This document shows, piece after piece, positions 63,088-64,000 of a DNA stretch of 64,000 nt. Below the pieces are notes generated by a model. It was not told the DNA's origin and searched no databases. It saw only the letters and a list, made by a program, of their open reading frames with translations. This DNA is from Parvularcula sp. IMCC14364 (GTDB taxonomy: Bacteria; Pseudomonadota; Alphaproteobacteria; Caulobacterales; Parvularculaceae): the NCBI RefSeq assembly GCF_030758415.1, contig NZ_CP132334.1:2058001-2122000 (forward strand), read 5' to 3'. The position numbers were made by a program, and so were the translations under genes. Numbering within the stretch: position 1 is the stretch's first letter; each line of letters starts with the position of its first letter.

Positions 63088-64000
63088 CTGGATACGCCCC
63101 CGCATAAACGCAGCATTCTGATATTCATCTGCCTGGTACTTTTCTTCGATGCCATGGGAGTGGCATTGATCCTGCCGGTCATGCCGGATCTGATTGGCGA
63201 GCTTTCCAGCCTGCCCAACAGCCGTGCTGCCGAAATTGCCGGCTATCTCCTGTTCACGTTCGCCATCATGCAATTCCTGTTCGCGCCGATCCTCGGGGCG
63301 TTGAGCGACCGGTTTGGCCGTCGGCCCGTATTGCTGCTGGCATTGCTCGGCTTCAGCATCGACTATTTCATTATGGCAGCGGCGCCGACGCTTCTGTGGC
63401 TGTTTGTTGCACGGGCGATCTCAGGGATTTGCGGCGCGACCTTCCCTGCGGCCAATGCCGCAATCGTGGATATATCAGCCCCGGGAGAACGGGCACGGAA
63501 TTTCGGCTTCACCGGCGGGGCAGTGGCCATCGGTTTTATCTTCGGTCCCGCCTTTGGCGGCTTTGTGGGTGAGTTCGGCCCGCGCCTGCCCTTCATCATC
63601 TCTGGCGTTCTGACCATGGCTGTCTGCCTCTATGGCTGGTTCAGATTTCCCGAAACCCTGCCACCGGAAAAAAGGCGCCGTTTTGACTGGCGCCGCGCCA
63701 ACCCGTTTGGCACCCTTGTCTCTGTCAGTCGCTATCCCCTGATCCTGCCCCTGTTACTGGCGCTGTTCCTGATTCAGTTTGCCAACCAGTCCTATGTCAG
63801 TGTCTGGTCGTTCTTCACCATCGAGGTGGCTGGCTGGTCCCCGTTCATGATCGGCGTCTCGGCTGGCCTGTATGGTCTGTGTATGGCTATCGTGCAGGGC
63901 GGGCTGACAGGACCTGTGATCAAACGCACGGGCGAGAACCGGGCCATCATCTTCAGTATGCTGGCCGGGATGATCGCCTTTATTGGCCTCGGCATCGCCG
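63088..64000 (+). CDS. MFS transporter, Tet(A)-like, 3' truncated, probable CTG start
   Basis: At least 304 residues, cut by the window end. MFS features are clear: first TM with LVLFFDAMGVALILPVMPDLI, loop 2-3 motif LSDRFGRRPVLLL and TM5-region FGPAFGGFVGEFGPRLPFIISG. Export type is suggested by similarity to tetracycline-type MFS. Start: the frame is bounded upstream by TGA at 63007-63009 and has no ATG, GTG or TTG before the first TM helix; CTG 63088 follows GGAGG by 5 nt and gives LDTPPHKRSILIFI, a normal N-terminus. The next ATG lies inside the first TM. Confidence 0.85.
   Translation, partial: MDTPPHKRSILIFICLVLFFDAMGVALILPVMPDLIGELSSLPNSRAAEIAGYLLFTFAIMQFLFAPILGALSDRFGRRPVLLLALLGFSIDYFIMAAAPTLLWLFVARAISGICGATFPAANAAIVDISAPGERARNFGFTGGAVAIGFIFGPAFGGFVGEFGPRLPFIISGVLTMAVCLYGWFRFPETLPPEKRRRFDWRRANPFGTLVSVSRYPLILPLLLALFLIQFANQSYVSVWSFFTIEVAGWSPFMIGVSAGLYGLCMAIVQGGLTGPVIKRTGENRAIIFSMLAGMIAFIGLGIA

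Noticed and set aside
1-64000. CRISPR array, tRNA/rRNA genes, toxin-antitoxin pair, restriction system or secondary-metabolite cluster
   Set aside because: I looked for regularly spaced repeats, tRNA cloverleaf motifs (GGTTCGAATCC-type T-arms) and typical small paired genes and saw none; a covariance-model search would be decisive for RNA genes.

Overview
The window is one contiguous piece of a moderately GC-rich, gene-dense bacterial chromosome. The gene content points to an alphaproteobacterium: an ECF11-type RpoE/ChrR pair next to an RpoH2-like sigma factor, a GTTC-N7-GTTC type SOS box, an UrcA-family protein, a TIGR02466-like oxygenase, TamA/TamB, and a GltX of the kind that is often duplicated in this class. 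The order or family cannot be fixed from the sequence alone. About 52 genes or gene remnants are annotated. I saw no rRNA, tRNA, CRISPR array, prophage or large biosynthetic cluster.

Layout. 1-5.9 kb: an RND efflux pump (adaptor cut by the window edge, permease), a 2OG-Fe(II) oxygenase-like gene and a LysM protein. 6-11.1 kb: LOG-family nucleotide hydrolase, gltX, nadE and a Y-family polymerase with a LexA-type promoter. 11.2-14.4 kb: a stress regulon core, rpoH-rpoE-chrR in one minus-strand operon behind a TGATCC-type promoter, with a divergent flavoprotein. 14.4-18.7 kb: esterase, MFS exporter and a CocE/NonD hydrolase broken by one in-frame stop codon. 18.7-24.4 kb: tamA-tamB. 24.5-34.4 kb: D-amino-acid deacylase-like amidohydrolase, a MEST-like hydrolase, an ATM1-like ABC exporter, an FAD oxidoreductase plus YkgJ protein, mnmA, urcA, a thioesterase and a BASS transporter.

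34.5-36.1 kb is an AT-rich islet. A complete IS5-family element (34643-35476, TA duplication) has split a small gene of unknown function, and the original reading frame can be rebuilt exactly. 36.3-46 kb: pirin with a Tat-like leader, glycosyltransferase, EF-hand protein, membrane lipase-like protein, ndk, an ABC-F ATPase and galE. 44.8-50.2 kb: a probable envelope lipid or hydrophobic-compound export unit (beta-barrel protein, LolA-like periplasmic protein, MMPL-type RND permease) with a TetR regulator and two tandem palindromic operators. 50.2-60.1 kb: penicillin/AHL-acylase-like enzyme, secreted unknowns, NUDIX hydrolase, M28 peptidase, a decayed gene, an NhaC antiporter and a VOC protein. 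60.4-64 kb: a large TonB-dependent receptor and a truncated MFS transporter that appears to start at CTG.

Themes: envelope transport and assembly (two RND systems, TamAB, TonB receptor, MFS, ABC and BASS transporters), stress regulation (RpoE/ChrR/RpoH, LexA), secreted or periplasmic hydrolases, and several recent lesions (IS insertion, one nonsense-disrupted hydrolase, one nonsense-plus-frameshift gene). I found no wholly novel multi-gene system. The best candidates for a second look are the fused RpoH-RpoE-ChrR operon, the TetR-controlled RND/LolA-like/barrel unit, and the IS-interrupted gene.
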